Below the pieces are notes generated by a model. The model did no database searches. It was not told the origin of the DNA and worked only from the letters and a program-made list of their open reading frames with translations. From positions 89,552,084 through 89,616,083 of the forward strand of contig CM045770.1 of NCBI GenBank assembly GCA_025200525.1: a DNA stretch of 64,000 bases, read 5' to 3'. This document shows positions 10,463 through 23,514 of this stretch, piece by piece. The position numbers and the translations under genes are program-made. This DNA is from Camellia lanceoleosa. Its lineage: Eukaryota > Streptophyta > Magnoliopsida > Ericales > Theaceae. Numbering within the stretch: the stretch's first letter is position 1; each line of letters starts with the position of its first letter.

Positions 10463-12041
10463 TGTCACGACCCAACTCGGGGTGCTTAGGACTGGATTCG
10501 CAACTAGCTAATTAATTCTAATTTTAACAAATTAAGTGGCACAAGTGAGGACAAGATAAAGTAGAAAGAAATTAAATAGGTGAATAAATAATCGAAATAC
10601 TCAATAATTAAAATTAAAAAAAAAACATTCCTCGGGTCTTTTATTTATTTTATTGATGATCGGACAATTATTGCAAAAATACAACATGCTCGCATTAAAT
10701 CCTGTGCTAGTCCCACTACACAAGGTTACTACTTTTCCTTACATATCATCACCTGAAAGGAGACAACAACTATAAGCACATAGCAAAGTGAGAAATATTA
10801 CATTAAGAGTATAAGGCACAAAATTATCAAAGATAATTATTTAAGCTAAAATATTGTACCTTATTTAATTGGAGTTAATCAATAATTGAAATAGCAGAAG
10901 TGAATTTCATAATACAAATAGAATAGCCATAACCACGGTATAGAAGGAAAATCAGAATAGAGGTCACCGAAGTGAAAATCAAAACAGAGGTCAATGGATT
11001 CATGGCAAATAGAAAGCCACAAAGTGACCAATCAGAGACTAATAGTTATTTAAGTCTCTCAAGGCATAGTACTCCTGTAGTGATTCTCACAAAAATAAAT
11101 GTTTATATACTCATTGTCCAATAATTTCTAAAATTTAAACAATCATATGCATGGATTTTAATTGAAACAAATCAAGTTCATAAAATAATTAACGTAATTA
11201 AAACAGTAATATAATTTATAAAACATGAATTGCATTAAATAATTTATGGTAACTCAAGATATATGTAAAATATTTTATGGTGACTCAAGATATAATATTA
11301 CTCACCTTAATATGGATCCCTAATTTTACTCCTGTTTACCACACCCAGCCTCCCTTATTTTTCTTTTTGTCTGTTCCACTGAGCTCCTTCCATCACTACT
11401 TTCTACTTTTGTTTGCTTCATTAACTCTTTTATATACACGAGCCCAAGTGACGAATCACCGTCCCTGTGCTTACCTTATCTATGCTTGTCTACCAAGTGG
11501 TGATTCACCAACCCTACACGTGTTCATTCACTGTCACCATATATTGCATATGGTGCTCCTTTGGTCATTCTAATCATATCATACATTAGCCGTGTTTGGT
11601 GCAGCTTAAAAGTTGCTTATTTCAGCTTTCAGCTTAATTTAAGCTATTTTAATGTGTTTGGTTTAGCTTATAGCTTATAGCTTTTTGGAAGTCAGAAATC
11701 AGCTTATTCTTTGAGTGGGGCAGGAGATGCTTAATTTATAAGTCAAAAATCAGCTTATGTTCATAATTATAAACTATAAGCTGTTTAGGCATAAGCTATA
11801 AGCACTTTCCCACAGTTTTACCAAACAGGGCCATTGTGCTTATCTATAGGTGGCTTATTTGCAACAGTGAATTACATTTCGATAAGTCCAGCCATTACCA
11901 CATTCCTCCCTAATTACATTTTTGTCCAAAAAATCCATTATATTACAATATTTTGATAAACATAATGACTCCATAATTAAATTACATTTTAACACATATA
12001 ACTATTAAATTAAACATTAATTAATCATTTGGGGTGTCACA
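10463..12041 (-). mobile_element. solo LTR, gypsy-like (1579 bp)
   Basis: On the plus strand it runs from TGTCACGACCC to GGGTGTCACA, a TG...CA pair with inverted ends. The likely sense strand is minus, because a TATATAAAAG box lies at about 11428-11436 on that strand. Flanks AAGAG (10458-10462) and GAGAG (12042-12046) match in four of five bases; the target was a GA-rich tract that resumes on both sides. No primer-binding site or coding sequence adjoins either end, so recombination between two LTRs is the simplest origin. A 244-bp MITE sits inside at 11589-11832. Confidence 0.7.
11589..11832. mobile_element. MITE nested in the solo LTR
   Basis: Ends are GCCGTGTTTGGTGC and, reverse-complemented, GGCCCTGTTTGGTAA. 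The interior is full of AGCTTATAGCTTATAGC-type self-complementary words (AGCTTA/TAAGCT), giving extended hairpin potential. No clear target duplication. Confidence 0.6.
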
Positions 12042-12553
12042 GAGAGAGAAAGAGAGAGAGAGAGAAACAATAGAGATAAATAGACTTTAGGGCCATCACA
12101 AGTCTTGGTGGTCATAATGAACATGGTGTTCAAATTATTCAGAGGATTCTTCTTCATCTGAGCCCTCTTGATTTTTATTTTGAAGATTGGGGCAATGCAA
12201 TATATATATATATATAGAAGATCAAAATTCTTCAAGATTTTTTCAGATCTAGAGCTTGACAGAGTTGAAGAAGGGAAAGAGGCACCAGATCGGTCTTTGT
12301 TTAGTTATTAGGAACATCACCGGTGAGAGGAGAGAAGAGGAAAAAGCATGGTTATAGTAGCAGTGGACAGTGGAGATTTGATTCACTCAGATCCATAGGG
12401 ATAATCGCAAATCTAGTGGCGATGAATACTGGTTTTGGTTTTGAGAAGGCGACGGTGACACCGCCAACTAGTGAGAGAATGAAGCGGTGGTTCTAGTGGC
12501 AATGGACAGAATGAAAGCGTCGTTAGGTCAATTTTAGAGTAAGAGAGAGAGAG

Positions 12554-12596
<43 letters not shown>

Positions 12597-12979
12597 GGTT
12601 TGATTTTTGATTCACGTGTATATCATATATATACTTGGGTAGTGTAGTCATTTTGCATAGGCTTGTCCTTATGGACAAAGAAATTAGTGCCTGGATCTCT
12701 TGCTAATAAAAATTCAATTTTGAACTTTTGGCTCGATTTTCCTTTTTAAATTTGTTTTTCATTTTTTGTTGTTCATTTTTTTATTTTTTCAGTTTTGGTA
12801 ATTAAAGATAATTGAATTTCTTCATATTTTATATTTAAATTATACCTTTACATGAATATTTAATATCTAATAATCTAAATAGAATTAAAAAGTAAAATAT
12901 TAGTAAAAAAATTTATAAATTCGAACATGTACTTGATTTTTTATTATTATATTTTTTGTTATTGTTGTTATTATTATTA
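12042..12979 (+). other. non-genic stretch with GA/GT microsatellite
   Basis: The GA tract interrupted by the solo LTR resumes here. A (GA)n(GT)n microsatellite occupies 12541-12594, and TA repeats occur near 12200. The 12230-12540 part is less AT-rich than its neighbours but has no convincing open frame. 12600-12970 is AT-rich. Confidence 0.6.
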
Positions 12980-14179
12980 GGGCAAATTACACTAACAGTC
13001 CCTGTAGTTTGAGACTTATGTCACTTTGATCCCTGACTTTTTAATTGTAACACGTTTGATCATTAATTTTGAATCTTGTTCCAAATAAGGACAATCAAAG
13101 ATGTTTTCTTTGTAAATGGTCCATTTGAAGGCCAAAATTGTCATACAACTTATTTTGTGTTGGTTAACTTGTATGTTGTTTGAAATGCAATAGCTTTTTT
13201 TTTAATGAATAATGCTGACACTTTCTTGGTTATAAAGTTCTATTTGATTTAATTGTTAGAATCTATTTTCAGAAAATTTTTCTAAGAAACTAAAAATTAA
13301 ATTAGTGAAAAAAATTAAAAGCACATCATTTTTATATAATTTTATCTTTTGGGAGGATAGAAATAATTTTTTTAAATAATTTTTTTATATTTATTTTGGT
13401 TAAATTAGTTTTTGTCTTTTTAAAAGTCAAATATGGTGACAACTTTGATATAATTATTAAATCAATCCATTAGGGTCCGTTTGGGAAGAGTTATTCCAGG
13501 CTTTTTTTTGGCTATTTTAGCCACAAAGGACAAAATAGGCTATTTTTGCTACAAAAAACAAAACATCACATCCAACTCATAATTATTATATTTTTCTCGC
13601 ACAAAAAAAGTCAAAAAAGCCAAAAAGTCAAAAAACCTTTCCCAAATCAAACTTTTTAGCCCAGGCTAAAATAGTCAAAAAAAATTAAAAAATTTACCCA
13701 CTTCCCAAACGGAGGCTAAATAAATAAAAAATCATAAATAAAAATATTTCATATATTAAGCATATCAATTACACATTAAAAACCTAAAAACCAACCATTA
13801 CATGATAATCATCCAAAAATATCTATTAACAAAAAAAAAACAACCATCCATTACATGATTATCAGCCAAACACATACTAAAAATTAATTTGGTAAAAAAA
13901 TAGAAATATAAAAGATTTATCATTTTTTATATACTTTTATGTTTGGTGAGTAGAAATGGTTTTTAAAATTTTAAAAATAATTTTTAACATTTATTTTTAT
14001 CAAACTAGTTTATATTTTATTAAATTGATGACTTTGCCCTTGAGATAGAGCATTGTATCTTCAATTGTCCTTATTTAAAACGAGATTCAAAATTCAGTGT
14101 CAAATGTGTTACAATTAAAAGGCTAGGGACCAAAGTGGCACAAGCTCCAAACTACATGGACCGTTAATATGATTCACCC
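12980..14179. mobile_element. Mutator-type long-TIR element B (1.2 kb)
   Basis: The two arms are inverted copies over at least 120 bp. The left arm starts GGGCAAATTACACTAACAG and the right arm, reverse-complemented, GGGTGAATCATATTAACGG; both continue through GTAGTTTG and TTTGATCCCT/TTTGGTCCCT. A perfect 9-bp duplication TTATTATTA flanks it (12971-12979, 14180-14188), though the site is a TTA microsatellite. There is no open frame of note. A second TIR element lies in its centre (13473-13715). Confidence 0.8.
13473..13715. mobile_element. MITE nested in element B
   Basis: Ends GGGTCCGTTTGGGAAG and, reverse-complemented, AGCCTCCGTTTGGGAAG form inverted repeats around a 243-bp interior with further self-complementarity (GGCTATTTTAGCC region versus AGGCTAAAATAG). 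Such GTTTGGGAAG-ended MITEs recur in the window. Confidence 0.6.
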
Positions 14180-16581
14180 TTATTATTATTATTATTTAAT
14201 ATTAATAAATTTTTTTCAAAAAGAATACACAACAAATTATTTTCCAAGTGTATTTAGATTAAATGAATCTAAATCTAAAAGTAAAATTAAAAATAAAAAG
14301 TATTATTAAATTAAGCAAATCTAAGCAGAAAATAAAATTATTATTAAAAAAACAGTGTCAAAGATTTAAAAAAAAAACATGAAAATTCAAAAATTCAAAA
14401 CAAAAGTTAAAAAAATAAATAAATACCAAACCAAACCAAACACTGTAAACTTTTCTTTTTCTTTTTTTTTTTTCTAAATCTTTCTTTTCTAATCTCTAAT
14501 TCTATACAAATTATTCACAAATTCCTTTAAATTTTATGTGAATTTAATAATATAATTAAAAAATAGTGCCAACACACAAAAAATACAAAAATATAACACT
14601 AAATATCTACATTATGACCAACTATTTAATTATGAATAATTAACTTCTCATAATTACTTGTATTATATTGTTGCAAAATGTTTCGCATATTACTTTTGTG
14701 ATATCTTATATATATCATTGTTTACATATATAAATATATAAATGTAAATTTATATATATTATTGAATTCATACATTATTAATCTGTAATGCTATATTATC
14801 ATCGAATACTTTAATTTTCTAACCTGTATCACTTTAATAATATAGTTTTATTTGTTAGGAAAAAACTACAGAATTGTGTATTGTTCTCATATTAACTTAT
14901 GTTCAATACATATATACATACCTGTCATACAAACAAATGTTCACAATGAACACTTTCAATAACAAATCAAAACTTTGCAAAACACCTCAATCATGACAAT
15001 AATTATACTTTTTTCTCTTCATAGAAAAAATCACATTGTTGAGGGAATATGAGTTTTGAAATTCAATATGATATAGCCTTAAACTCTTACTCATCAAAAT
15101 ATTTTTATTACAGTGAGTTATCATGGTGAGCAAGAAGGAAAACAAGAAAATGGTGAAACAAAAATTACAAAAGATCCATTGCAACATACTCTTTAAATAA
15201 ATTTAGACAAGCTAAAACATGAATTGTCATATTTGTTGTGAAGTTTAAGAAAAATAATGTAACTCATACACACATTTTAGTCAAATTATAAGGAAAAAAA
15301 TCAAATGATACTCAAACATTATCGCAGCAACTCAATGATGCAGAAAACAAATATATCAAATAGAAAGCTTTGATGCTAGACCAAAAAAAAAAAAAAAAAA
15401 AAAAAATAAAACTTTGACTAATTTTTGTCATATGCTGATTATTAATAAATGACATAATAAATTATGTAACTTGATAATTTCATGAAAGTGATCATGTAAA
15501 CACTTATAAGTACAAATCTATAAATATAGTGAAATCAGTTATGAAATTTCTATATCAATCAAAACATTAAGGTACAATATCATTCAATTTTCTTAAAAAA
15601 ATCAATTTAACATTTTCTACATAAATGAAAATATACCAATAACTAATGTTATATTTTTTATCATGCAAGATATTAGACACATAAAATGAGACTCAATAAT
15701 TCTTGATGTATAAAAATATATTATATATTAATATTAATGCATTCATATACCAATAATATGCAATAGTGGGTTTAATAAATTTGTATTATGAGGTGAACTA
15801 TTAACCAAATTTGTGTAATTGTGTAATTAATTTCATACCTTCAATTATATTACATGTACAAATTATATAAAATTGAAGTGAGAAGTTGATAGAAAAATAT
15901 TTGTAGAACACTACATATTTAAAAGATTTGTTTATTATTTATTATTTAAGATAAGATTGTAATCTCAACCATTTAGTTATAAATTAATGTTTTTGTTTAT
16001 AAAATCTATCTTTGTCATTTAAAATTTGAACCGAATATGTATTCATTTCTTGTTTTTTGTATTTTAAATACAGATTAATTTATCCATACAAGTCTCTATA
16101 ACTTGAATACATATCACATATCAATTTGAGTGACACGTATAATTACAGTACTAACAGTTAATAAAAAATTACGTACTACGTACAACGCACATGCCCAACC
16201 ACTAGTTAACAAAAAAAAAAAATCTCATTTTATGCGCTTCAAGTTTTACCTAAATTTTAGATTGGCCATTTAAATTTTGCCTTTTGAGTTTCACTTAAGA
16301 ACTTTTTTAACAAAATCAAAATTAAGAACTAAAATATTTTTAATGCTAAATATAATTTTTTTTTTTAAATAGTTGAAATAAGAAAATGAAAACTATATGA
16401 ATAAAATATTTCAATTGAGATAATAAAAAATAAAAAATAAATAGCAACAAATGATATTACTTTGAAATACTTTCTGATATACTTTCTAATAACAAATGAT
16501 ATTACTTTGAAATACTGTCTCTAAAACAAACACATTATGATCGGGAATGGATCTAGAATTATTACTATGCGGGTATAAAAA
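14180..16581 (+). other. AT-rich intergenic DNA, no gene
   Basis: I find no open frame, RNA gene or clear element here. It contains an A24 tract (15383-15406), TA-rich stretches near 14710-14760, and a short local duplication of ACAAATGATATTACTTTGAA about 46 bp apart (near 16447 and 16493). Confidence 0.6.
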
Positions 16582-18727
16582 TGTCACGTCCTCAAAATAA
16601 TACATATAAACCAATCATACAAGACATCCATAGCCATAACAGAATAACACATAATTCCATTTATCAGAGTATTTAGTACAAAAAATATTACATGTTGACT
16701 ACAAAAGTAAATGCCCTACGAGCTTACAACTTTCTAAGCCAACACTTAGTTACAAAAAGAGAGTTCTAACTCTAAACACATTAAGCCCTTGACTTGAATT
16801 TACATGTAACACCAGAAATAACAAAAATAACCAAAAGTGTCTTCAACTCCCAAAACTTTCCAAACTAAGACCTTAGGCGACATATCACTGTATCTAAAAT
16901 GATGTTCCATATAGGGTGAGCCAAGCCTTGATGAGATATGCTAAACATAATATGAATGATAACTAAAACATTAGCATTTGATAGATGTTTAACTCATATA
17001 AACAAACGTACATCTCTTTCATAACCAATCCATATTCACAGATATATTTCAATCCCTTTCCGTTTCATTAACCAAACCAATTCATAGTTATGGTCCTCTG
17101 TTCATCCAGGCAGTTTATAATGAGACTACAACTCATATTAACAATACTTCGATCATAATCAATTTAAAATGTGACTACAATTCATATCATTAATACTTCA
17201 ACACTTCAATTCATAATGAGACTACAACTCATAACATTAATACTTCAACACTTCAATCACCTACGTTATACAAACGTAATTAAGATTTCAGGACTTTCAC
17301 CCTGGACACTCCAGCCAACTTAGTTATCAACGGAGTCTATCTTCTATCTCCTCCGAAATAGGTTTGAGAGTACATCCCCTATCTCCTCCCAAACAAGATA
17401 CATATGCAATGTATTTAAACACTTATCATATACAATGATTAAGCAAAGCACATATTCAATGTGTTATTCCCTCCGTCATATTCAATGACATACTCAATTG
17501 ATTAGTTTTAATTCACCTAATCATCATGCAGTGTCTACAACAATTAAGACTATCCTCCACTGATAGCCCAAAACAATTATTTCTAAACAGGTAATAAATT
17601 CATCAAACAGATAAATTATCAACATTTTCATAAGTAAGTGATTAACTAATCCAACTACACCATTCAATCTCATAACTTTGCAATTTCATGATTTTCTACT
17701 CAATTTCATATTCCCATAATAAATTTCATTTATTACACAAATGACCCGATTAAACCCAACTAAGGCATTTTTTCCCTTTTCTCAACATTGACCCAAAGGT
17801 CCAATATCATCAATAAACATCAATAACCTCATTTTAAGACCCATATACACATGTATAGTTCAAAAGGAACAAAACCACTCTTTATACATTTCAAGTTTTG
17901 AAACCCTAACACCCAAAATTTCCTAACTTCAACATTAAATCAAAATGACTACATGTTTATGTCAAAGGCCATAAATATGAGTAGTTATCCCTACCTTAAG
18001 TGAAGAGACTCAAAGGAGATGAAGGTGAAAACCCAAGATGCTCCAAACACTAACTTTTTCGAATCAAAACGAAGATCACACCAAGCTCCACACTTTATAC
18101 AAAGGAACTAGGGTAGAAGATCACTAGAATTAGATGTATTTATAGAGAGAAGATGTATTATAGAGAGAGAAGCTCTCAAATGAGGGTTTTGAAAAGCTAG
18201 AGAGAGAGAGAGAGAATCGAAAAAGTGATTCAAAATAGCTTCTCACGGACTGATATACATCACAATTCGCTCGAGCGTGGAACGCCCCACTTGAGCATCA
18301 GCCACAGACTTTCGCTTGAGCGTGAAAAGCGCCGCTCGAGCGTGGAATGCACACTTCCAGAAGTTTTGCAAACGAAGGTCCCCGCTCGAGCGTAAAAGTG
18401 GACGCTCGAGCGTCTGATGTCCTGCAGGAAAGAAGTACTGAAGGTTGAAGAATCCCGCTTGAGCGTCAGAATGCCCGCTCGAGCGGAGGAGCAAATCCAA
18501 AAGGGCCCGCTCGAGCGTGACAAGCCCTGCTCAAGCGTGAAGGCCAAAATCTGAGTGGAAGCTATTTGTTTCTAAACACAACCAACTTGTTTCAAACCTG
18601 CCCAACATATCCCAAAACTCAAATACAAAGAATTAAAGGATGGAAACGCGATACGGACAACAACAATCATCCACGGAACCGAGTCTGGAATATAATAAAT
18701 AATGGAGGGAAAATCGGGATCGCTATA
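16582..18727 (-). mobile_element. solo LTR 1 with CGCTCGAGCG repeats (2146 bp)
   Basis: Plus-strand ends are TGTCACGTCC and GGGATCGCTATA. The flanks AAAAA (16577-16581) and GAAAA (18728-18732) differ by one base. It shares its terminal GGGATCGCTATA, its gross layout and several internal phrases (CTTGAATTTACATGTAA; TCATCATGCA.TGTCTACAACAAT) with the solo LTR at 38070, so both belong to one family. Sense is probably minus: a TATAAATA box lies at 18137-18144 on that strand, and a splice-donor-like AAGGTAGGGATA near 18000. Six exact CGCTCGAGCG palindromes and several decayed copies lie at 18266-18540, upstream of that TATA box. No primer-binding site adjoins. Confidence 0.75.
18266..18540 (-). 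repeat. CGCTCGAGCG palindrome cluster in solo LTR 1
   Basis: Six exact copies of the 10-bp palindrome CGCTCGAGCG and several decayed forms (CTTGAGCG, CTCAAGCG) recur in about 275 bp, at irregular 20-70-bp spacing. The cluster is in the presumed U3, upstream of the TATA box. 18728-19549 beyond the LTR holds AT-rich DNA without a gene. Confidence 0.85.
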
Positions 18728-19564
18728 GAAAATATGTTTAGGAATACAAATCTTTATAATTTTAAATTATTCTAAATTTTCTAATATAATATATAATATT
18801 TTTCAAAATTTTGGAAATGCAGTCGCCTCCCACCCCTAGATCCAATATTGATTATGATAGTTTATATATATATATAGAAAAATGAATAATTATTACTGGC
18901 TTAGCAAAATTGATCTTCCATATAATTTGATAGCAAAAATTGATGGAGGTAAACATTATAATGTGATTGAAAGTTAATGAGTAGTACTGTTACAATTTAA
19001 AAATTTAGGAAGTAAAATAAAATTTAAGTAAAACTGGAGGATAAAAATGTCATCAAATTAAGGGCAAAGTAGTCAATGCATACATGACAACCAAGTGACA
19101 AATTTCGGTTTTAAAAGTATGAGGCAAGACTAATGCAGTTGAAAAATGAGAGATAAATTTAAATTTAAAAATTAGAGAGTAAAATGTGTAATTAGCAGTT
19201 TAAAATTGTATCCAGCTCAAATTGTTTTTCATGTGCCAAATACTTGGCATAAATTTTTAAAATAAAAATAAAATCTATTTCAACTTTTTAATAATTAATT
19301 CTTTTTAACTTATTTAGATTATTTTTAATTCATATGAAGCTATAAATTAAAGAAGCACCTAACATTTTATCATAAATTTTAATATAAATATACATATATA
19401 AACACTTCATAAAGTGCACCAAATAGAACACTACAAAATTTTATTTGTACATTGCCCACTCTTATTCAAATTTCATGTTTGTCTCTCATTAAATAAAAAT
19501 AAGAAAAAATAAAAATTTAGAGAAATGTTAAATAATGTATAGTAAGATATCTACAAAAAATTTG

Positions 19565-20020
19565 CTTTTTTGTGACAGCAAAATGCCATCGCAAATACCC
19601 AAAATGACGTCTCAAAAGTTTTTTTTGCAACGACAACTGGCTTTTAGTGACGACAAGTGGGGGGTCGCAACAAAAGGGTAACGCCGTTGCTAAAAAGCCT
19701 TTTTGCGACAGCAAAAATGCCTTTTTGTGACCACAAAATGCTATCGGCATTAATGCGTGGAAATCTGAATTTTTTGAGACGACACTGTGTTGCCGTCACT
19801 AAAAGGGTTATTTGTGACGACAAAAATACCGTCACTAAATGGTTATTTGAGACCACAAACATGTCGTCTCTAAAAATATTATTTGCGACAGTAAAGAATA
19901 CCATCGCTAAAGGTCTTTTGTTTCAACTAATGCCAATATCTTTTGCGACAGCTATACTACCGTCGCAAAAAACCTGGTTCCAATTTTTTTTTGAGACAAT
20001 ATGGTGCCGTCTCAAAAAAA
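19565..20020 (+). repeat. CACTA left subterminal repeats
   Basis: Seven or more hairpin-like units with variants of GCGACGGCA/GAGACGACA paired to TGCCGTCGC/GCCGTCTC, 25-60 bp apart. They mirror 23515-23850 at the other end. 20050-20490 inward has no gene. Confidence 0.85.
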
Positions 20021-20490
20021 AAAAAAATGCAATAGAATTATTAAAAATATGAAAATTACCTGTATTAAATGAAAAATAACTAAAAAAGAAACCAGTAATT
20101 ACATAATAATATAAAAATTTCAGTATATAAATAAAAATTCATCCATAATTAAAATATTCTTCCATTCATAACAACACATCAGCAAAATTATCCCACCACA
20201 TAATATTACATAATACATACATAATGTTGTTCACAAATCTAAATAACGTGAATCAAAAATAAAAGTTTTCGTCATGATTCATCTATGGGTTACAAAAACA
20301 AAAGTTAGTCGCAATTTTCACACGCCTGCATTCCACAAAAAGCAAACTGCTACTCAGGAAATATTTGAAAATAAAAAATAAAAAAAATTAATGACAATAT
20401 AATTATGTGTTAATATTTTAATTACAAAAAAACATAAAAAAAAATTAACTACTACATAATTACAAAGATAGTTAAGTAAATAATTTTGAC

Positions 20491-22713
20491 TAGACAGAAA
20501 TTCGGCCCTAACTCCCAAACTGGGAACCCGATTCGAGCCCCGTCTTCTCTCACAAGTTTCTCATGCTTAGACAGTCGTGCGTGCCAAGTTTCGTGCTAAA
20601 CTGATACTGTTTGGTAATTTTGGAGCGTCAACATCTCGAATTCAAATTTCTTAAGGAACTAGTTTGCCTAGACCGAAATACAACTCTAACTCCCAAACCA
20701 AGAATCCGATTGGAGTCCCATCTTCTCCCACAAGTCTCTCGTACCTAGGCAGTCGTATGTGCCAAGTTTCGTGCTAAACTGATGTCGTTTGGTGATTTTG
20801 GGACGTCAACACCTCGAATTCAAGTTTCTTAAGGAACTAGTTTGCCTAGAGTGATATCCGACTCTAACTCCCAAACTGGGAACCCGATTCGAGCCCTGTC
20901 TTCTCCTACAAGTCTCTCGTGGCTAAGCGGTTGTGTGTGCCAAGTTTCGTGTCAATCCGACCTCGCTTGGTAATTTTGGGACGACAACAACTTGAATTCA
21001 AGTTTCTTAAGAAACTAGTTTGCCTAGAGTGATATTTGACTCTAACTCCTAAACCGGGAACCTGATTTGAGTCCTGTCTTCTCTCATAAGTCTCTTGTGC
21101 GTAGATGGTCGTGTGTACCAACTTTCGTGCTAAACTGACACCGTTTGGTGATTTTGGGGCGTCAACACCTTGAATTCAAGTTTCTTAATGAACTAGTTTA
21201 CTTAGACCGAAATATGGCTTTGACTCCCAAACCAGGAACCTCATTTGAGCCCCGTCTTCTCCCACAAGTCTCTCGTGCCTAGGCGGTCATGTGTGCCAAG
21301 TTTCGTGTTAAACCGACGTCGTTTGGTCATTTTAGGGCATCAACACCTCGAATTCAAGTTTCTTAAGGAACTAATTTGCCTAGATCGAAATCCGGCTCTA
21401 ACTCCCAAACCGGGAACCCGATTCGAGCTCTATCTTCTCCCACAAGTTTCTCGTGCCTAGGCGGTCGTGTGTGCCAAGTTTTGTGCTAAATTGGTGCCAT
21501 TTGGTAATTTCAGGGCGTCAAGACCTAAAATTCAAGTTTCTTAAAAAACTAGTTTGCCTACAGTGATATCCGACTCTAACTCCCAAACCGGTAACCCGAT
21601 TCGAACCCCATCTTCTCCCACAAGTCTCTCGTGCCTAGGCGGTCGTGTGTGCCATGTTTCGTGCCAATCCGACCCCGTTTGGTGATTTTGGGGCGTCAAC
21701 ACCTTGAATTCAAGTTTCTTAAGGAACTAGTTTGCCTAGAGTGATATCCGACTCTAACTCCCAAACCAGGAACCCAATTCGAGCCTCGTCTTCTCCCACA
21801 AGTCTCTTGGGCCTAGGCGGTCGTGTGTGCCAAGTTTTGTGCTAAACCGACGCTGTTTGGTAATTTTGGGGCGTCAACACCTTGAATTCAAGTTTCTTAA
21901 GGAACTAGTTTGCCTAGACCGAAATACGACTCTAACTTCCAAATTGGAAACCCGATTGGAGTCCCGTCTTCTTCCACAAGTCTCTCGTGCCTAGGCGGTC
22001 AAGTGTGCCAAATTTCGTGCTAAACTGATACCGTTTGGTGATTTTGGCACGTCGACACCTCGAATTCAAGTTTCTTAAAGAATTAGTTTGCCTAGAGTGA
22101 TATCTGACTCTAACTCCCAAATCGGGAACCCGATTCAAGCCCTATCTTCTCCCGCAAGTCTCTCGTGCCTAGGCGGCCGTGTGTACCAAGTTTCGTGCCA
22201 ATCCGACCCCGTTTGGTTATTTTGGAGCATCAACACCTCGAATTCAAGTTTCTTAAGGAACTAGTTTACCTAAACCGAAATACGGCTCTAACTCCCAAAT
22301 CGGGAACCCGATTGGAGTCTCATCTTCTTCCACAAGTCTCTCGTGCCTAGGCGGTCGTGTGTGCCAAGTTTCGTGCTAAACTGACGCCGTTTGGTGATTT
22401 TGGGTCATTAACACCTTAAATTCAAGTTTCTTAAGGAACTAGTTTGCTTAGACCGAAATACGGTTCTAACTCCCAAACCGGGAACCCGATTGGAGTCTCA
22501 TCTTCTCCTACAAATCTTTTGTTCCTAGGCGGTCGTGTGTGCCAAGTTTCGTGCTAAACCGACGTCGTTTGGTAATTTTGGGGTATCAATAACTCAAATT
22601 CAAGTTTCTTAAGGAACAAGTTTGCCTGGAGTGATATCCGACTCTAACTCCCAAACCGGGAACCCGATTCAAGCCCTGTCTTCTCCCATAAGTCTCTCGT
22701 GCCTAGGCGGTCG
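20491..22713 (+). repeat. 178-bp tandem satellite, ~12.5 copies
   Basis: The landmark GAACTAGTTTGCCTAGA recurs at 20656, 20834, 21012, 21190, 21368, 21546, 21724, 21902, 22080, 22258, 22436 and 22614, each exactly 178 bp apart, with no indel. Two monomer types alternate: type A reads GACCGAAATACGGCT and type B GAGTGATATCCGACT after the landmark. In order they read A A B B A A B B A B A A B. A further variant (CAATCCGACC in place of CTAAACCGAC) marks copies 3, 7 and 10. Since 178 is not a multiple of 3, the open frames across it are not a repeated protein. Confidence 0.95.
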
Positions 22714-23514
22714 AACTCCTCTCAATTTTTGGTGGTAAATGTAAAATTTTAGTTCATGAAAATAGGTGATTAATAACTATAAAAAAGGCTGATCACTGAA
22801 TATTCATAATAAACCCCTTTTTTTCTGTCGCCCTACTTTAAAATCTAACTCTTAGAATCATAATAAAACTTAACAAAAAGTTTATCAGAGTTTTAAAATC
22901 ATAGTTTTTAGATGAAGCACGGTTTTAAAATCTAACAAAATAAACCACAGTTTTAAAATCATAGTTTTAATAAACAAAATGAAGCAAAAATCTAACAAAA
23001 ATCATTTCTGATGATCAAAAATCTAACAAAATGTAACATTGAATATTCATAATAAACCACAGTTTTAAAATCTAACAAAAATCATTTCTGATAATCATAG
23101 TCTTTAGATGAAGCAATGTTAACTCATACTTGGATCTACAAATCAACATACATTTATTTCAACATTGAACATAAACATAAAGTTTATCAGAAAGCTTATC
23201 GGCATTCAGGAGAAGAGCAATATGTATATATATATATATATCAGTTTGTGTGTGTGTGAGAGAGAGAAAGAGAGCATGCTGATTGAGCTCGTGCGAGAGA
23301 GAGGTATCGTAATACGTCATCGCCGCACCACCGCTAGCTGTCGTTGCTTGTCGACAGAGAGATCGTCGGTGAACACGAACTCGAACTTGTCTCTAAGATT
23401 GGGAACTCGAAATCTCTGTGATTGTGAGGGAGAATGGTGTTAAGGATTTGGGATGAAATTTTGGGGGTTTTGATCAAGCGCCAATTAGGCTAAAGGAGGG
23501 AGATGAATATTTCA
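22714..23514 (+). other. CACTA interior, possibly captured or leftover DNA
   Basis: 22714-23160 repeats AAAATCTAACAAAA-type words. 23165-23450 is markedly different: TA and GT/GA microsatellites, then a GC-richer stretch (GTCATCGCCGCACCACC, GTCGACAGAGAGATCG) that resembles a gene 5' region. A 92-codon frame crosses it, but I recognise no protein. Confidence 0.4.

Noticed and set aside
18243..18547. Arg/Ser-rich frames on the minus strand (also 39536-39961)
   Set aside because: They come from the CGCTCGAGCG arrays read in different frames; no domain.
20906..22350. Several 60-70-codon frames on both strands
   Set aside because: They lie in the 178-bp satellite. The step is not a multiple of three, so no repeated peptide exists.
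20491..22713. CRISPR-like regular repeats
   Set aside because: A contiguous satellite without spacers in a plant CACTA element.
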